Shown in pieces: positions 6,695 to 6,744 of a stretch of 6,744 nucleotides of DNA. Under the pieces are notes generated by a model, which was given only the letters and a program-made list of their open reading frames with translations, was not told where the DNA came from and did not search any database. The stretch is taken from the NCBI GenBank assembly GCA_024278345.1, contig JAJRTK010000415.1, positions 1 through 6,744 of the forward strand. Reading direction: 5' to 3'. How positions within the stretch are numbered: the stretch's first letter is position 1; the number at the start of each line of letters is the position of its first letter. The position numbers and the translations under genes are program-made. The DNA is from a bacterium (GTDB lineage Bacteria > CSSED10-310 > JAJRTK01).

Positions 6695-6744
6695 CGGACG
6701 CTTGCGATTCCACGGTCCCGGGAATGTCCCGCCTTGCGTGGATA

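Larger units (their letters stand above)
6519..6741. repeat. 223-bp structured intergenic element bounded by a perfect 17-bp inverted repeat (MITE-like)
   Basis: CCACGCAAGGCGGGACA (6519-6535) is the exact reverse complement of TGTCCCGCCTTGCGTGG (6725-6741). Between these ends lie A-tracts (6542-6549 and 6568-6572), a three-hairpin block (6573-6650), another stem (6651-6694) and ATTCC/GGAAT (6707-6711 with 6721-6725). The element starts 14 bases after the recQ stop. No open frame inside resembles a protein, and there is no transposase. Its hairpin block matches the repeat at 1-70. It could be a non-autonomous mobile element or a structured-RNA repeat. No clear target-site duplication is visible, and only 3 bases remain on the right. 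Confidence 0.7.

Noticed and set aside
6510-6713. Small minus-strand open frame (67 codons) in the right element
   Set aside because: It runs through paired hairpin arms and the inverted end, so its residues are dictated by the repeat. No ribosome site or family resemblance was seen.

Overview
This window reads as bacterial chromosome from a moderately GC-rich Gram-negative lineage. The evidence is a sigma-54-dependent two-component system without DNA bending or phage genes, a RecQ with extra C-terminal domains, and GC-rich hairpin repeats between genes. This combination is common in Desulfobacterota/Myxococcota, Acidobacteriota, Nitrospirota and similar groups. That placement rests on style only; no marker in the window fixes the phylum.

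Layout, left to right. Positions 1-70 hold a hairpin repeat cut by the window edge, followed by an imperfect hairpin at 85-127. Positions 132-3439 hold a two-gene operon on the minus strand. Its promoter-proximal gene encodes a soluble three-PAS histidine kinase (1562-3439), and the second gene encodes an NtrC-type sigma-54 activator (132-1565). The kinase stop and regulator start overlap as ATGA. Positions 3440-3720 are a divergent intergenic region with a candidate promoter for each side and a perfect 10-bp palindrome inside the spacer of the leftward promoter. Positions 3721-6504 encode a 927-residue RecQ-family helicase on the plus strand, with winged-helix-like insertions and two HRDC-type domains. 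Positions 6519-6741 hold an approximately 223-bp non-coding element bounded by a perfect 17-bp inverted repeat, with nested hairpins inside.

How the genes work together. The kinase should sense a cytoplasmic signal through its PAS domains and phosphorylate Asp60 of the regulator. The regulator would then activate sigma-54 promoters through its intact GAFTGA loop. Its targets are not evident here, since no convincing -24/-12 promoter was found. The RecQ helicase is a DNA-repair protein. It shares only the divergent promoter region with the kinase operon, and I see no functional link.

I found no defence island, CRISPR array, tRNA, rRNA or transposase. The least ordinary content is non-coding. 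The two flanking repeats share a hairpin plan while their stem sequences differ, and the right-hand copy can be drawn as a four-way, cloverleaf-like junction inside a long inverted-repeat element.
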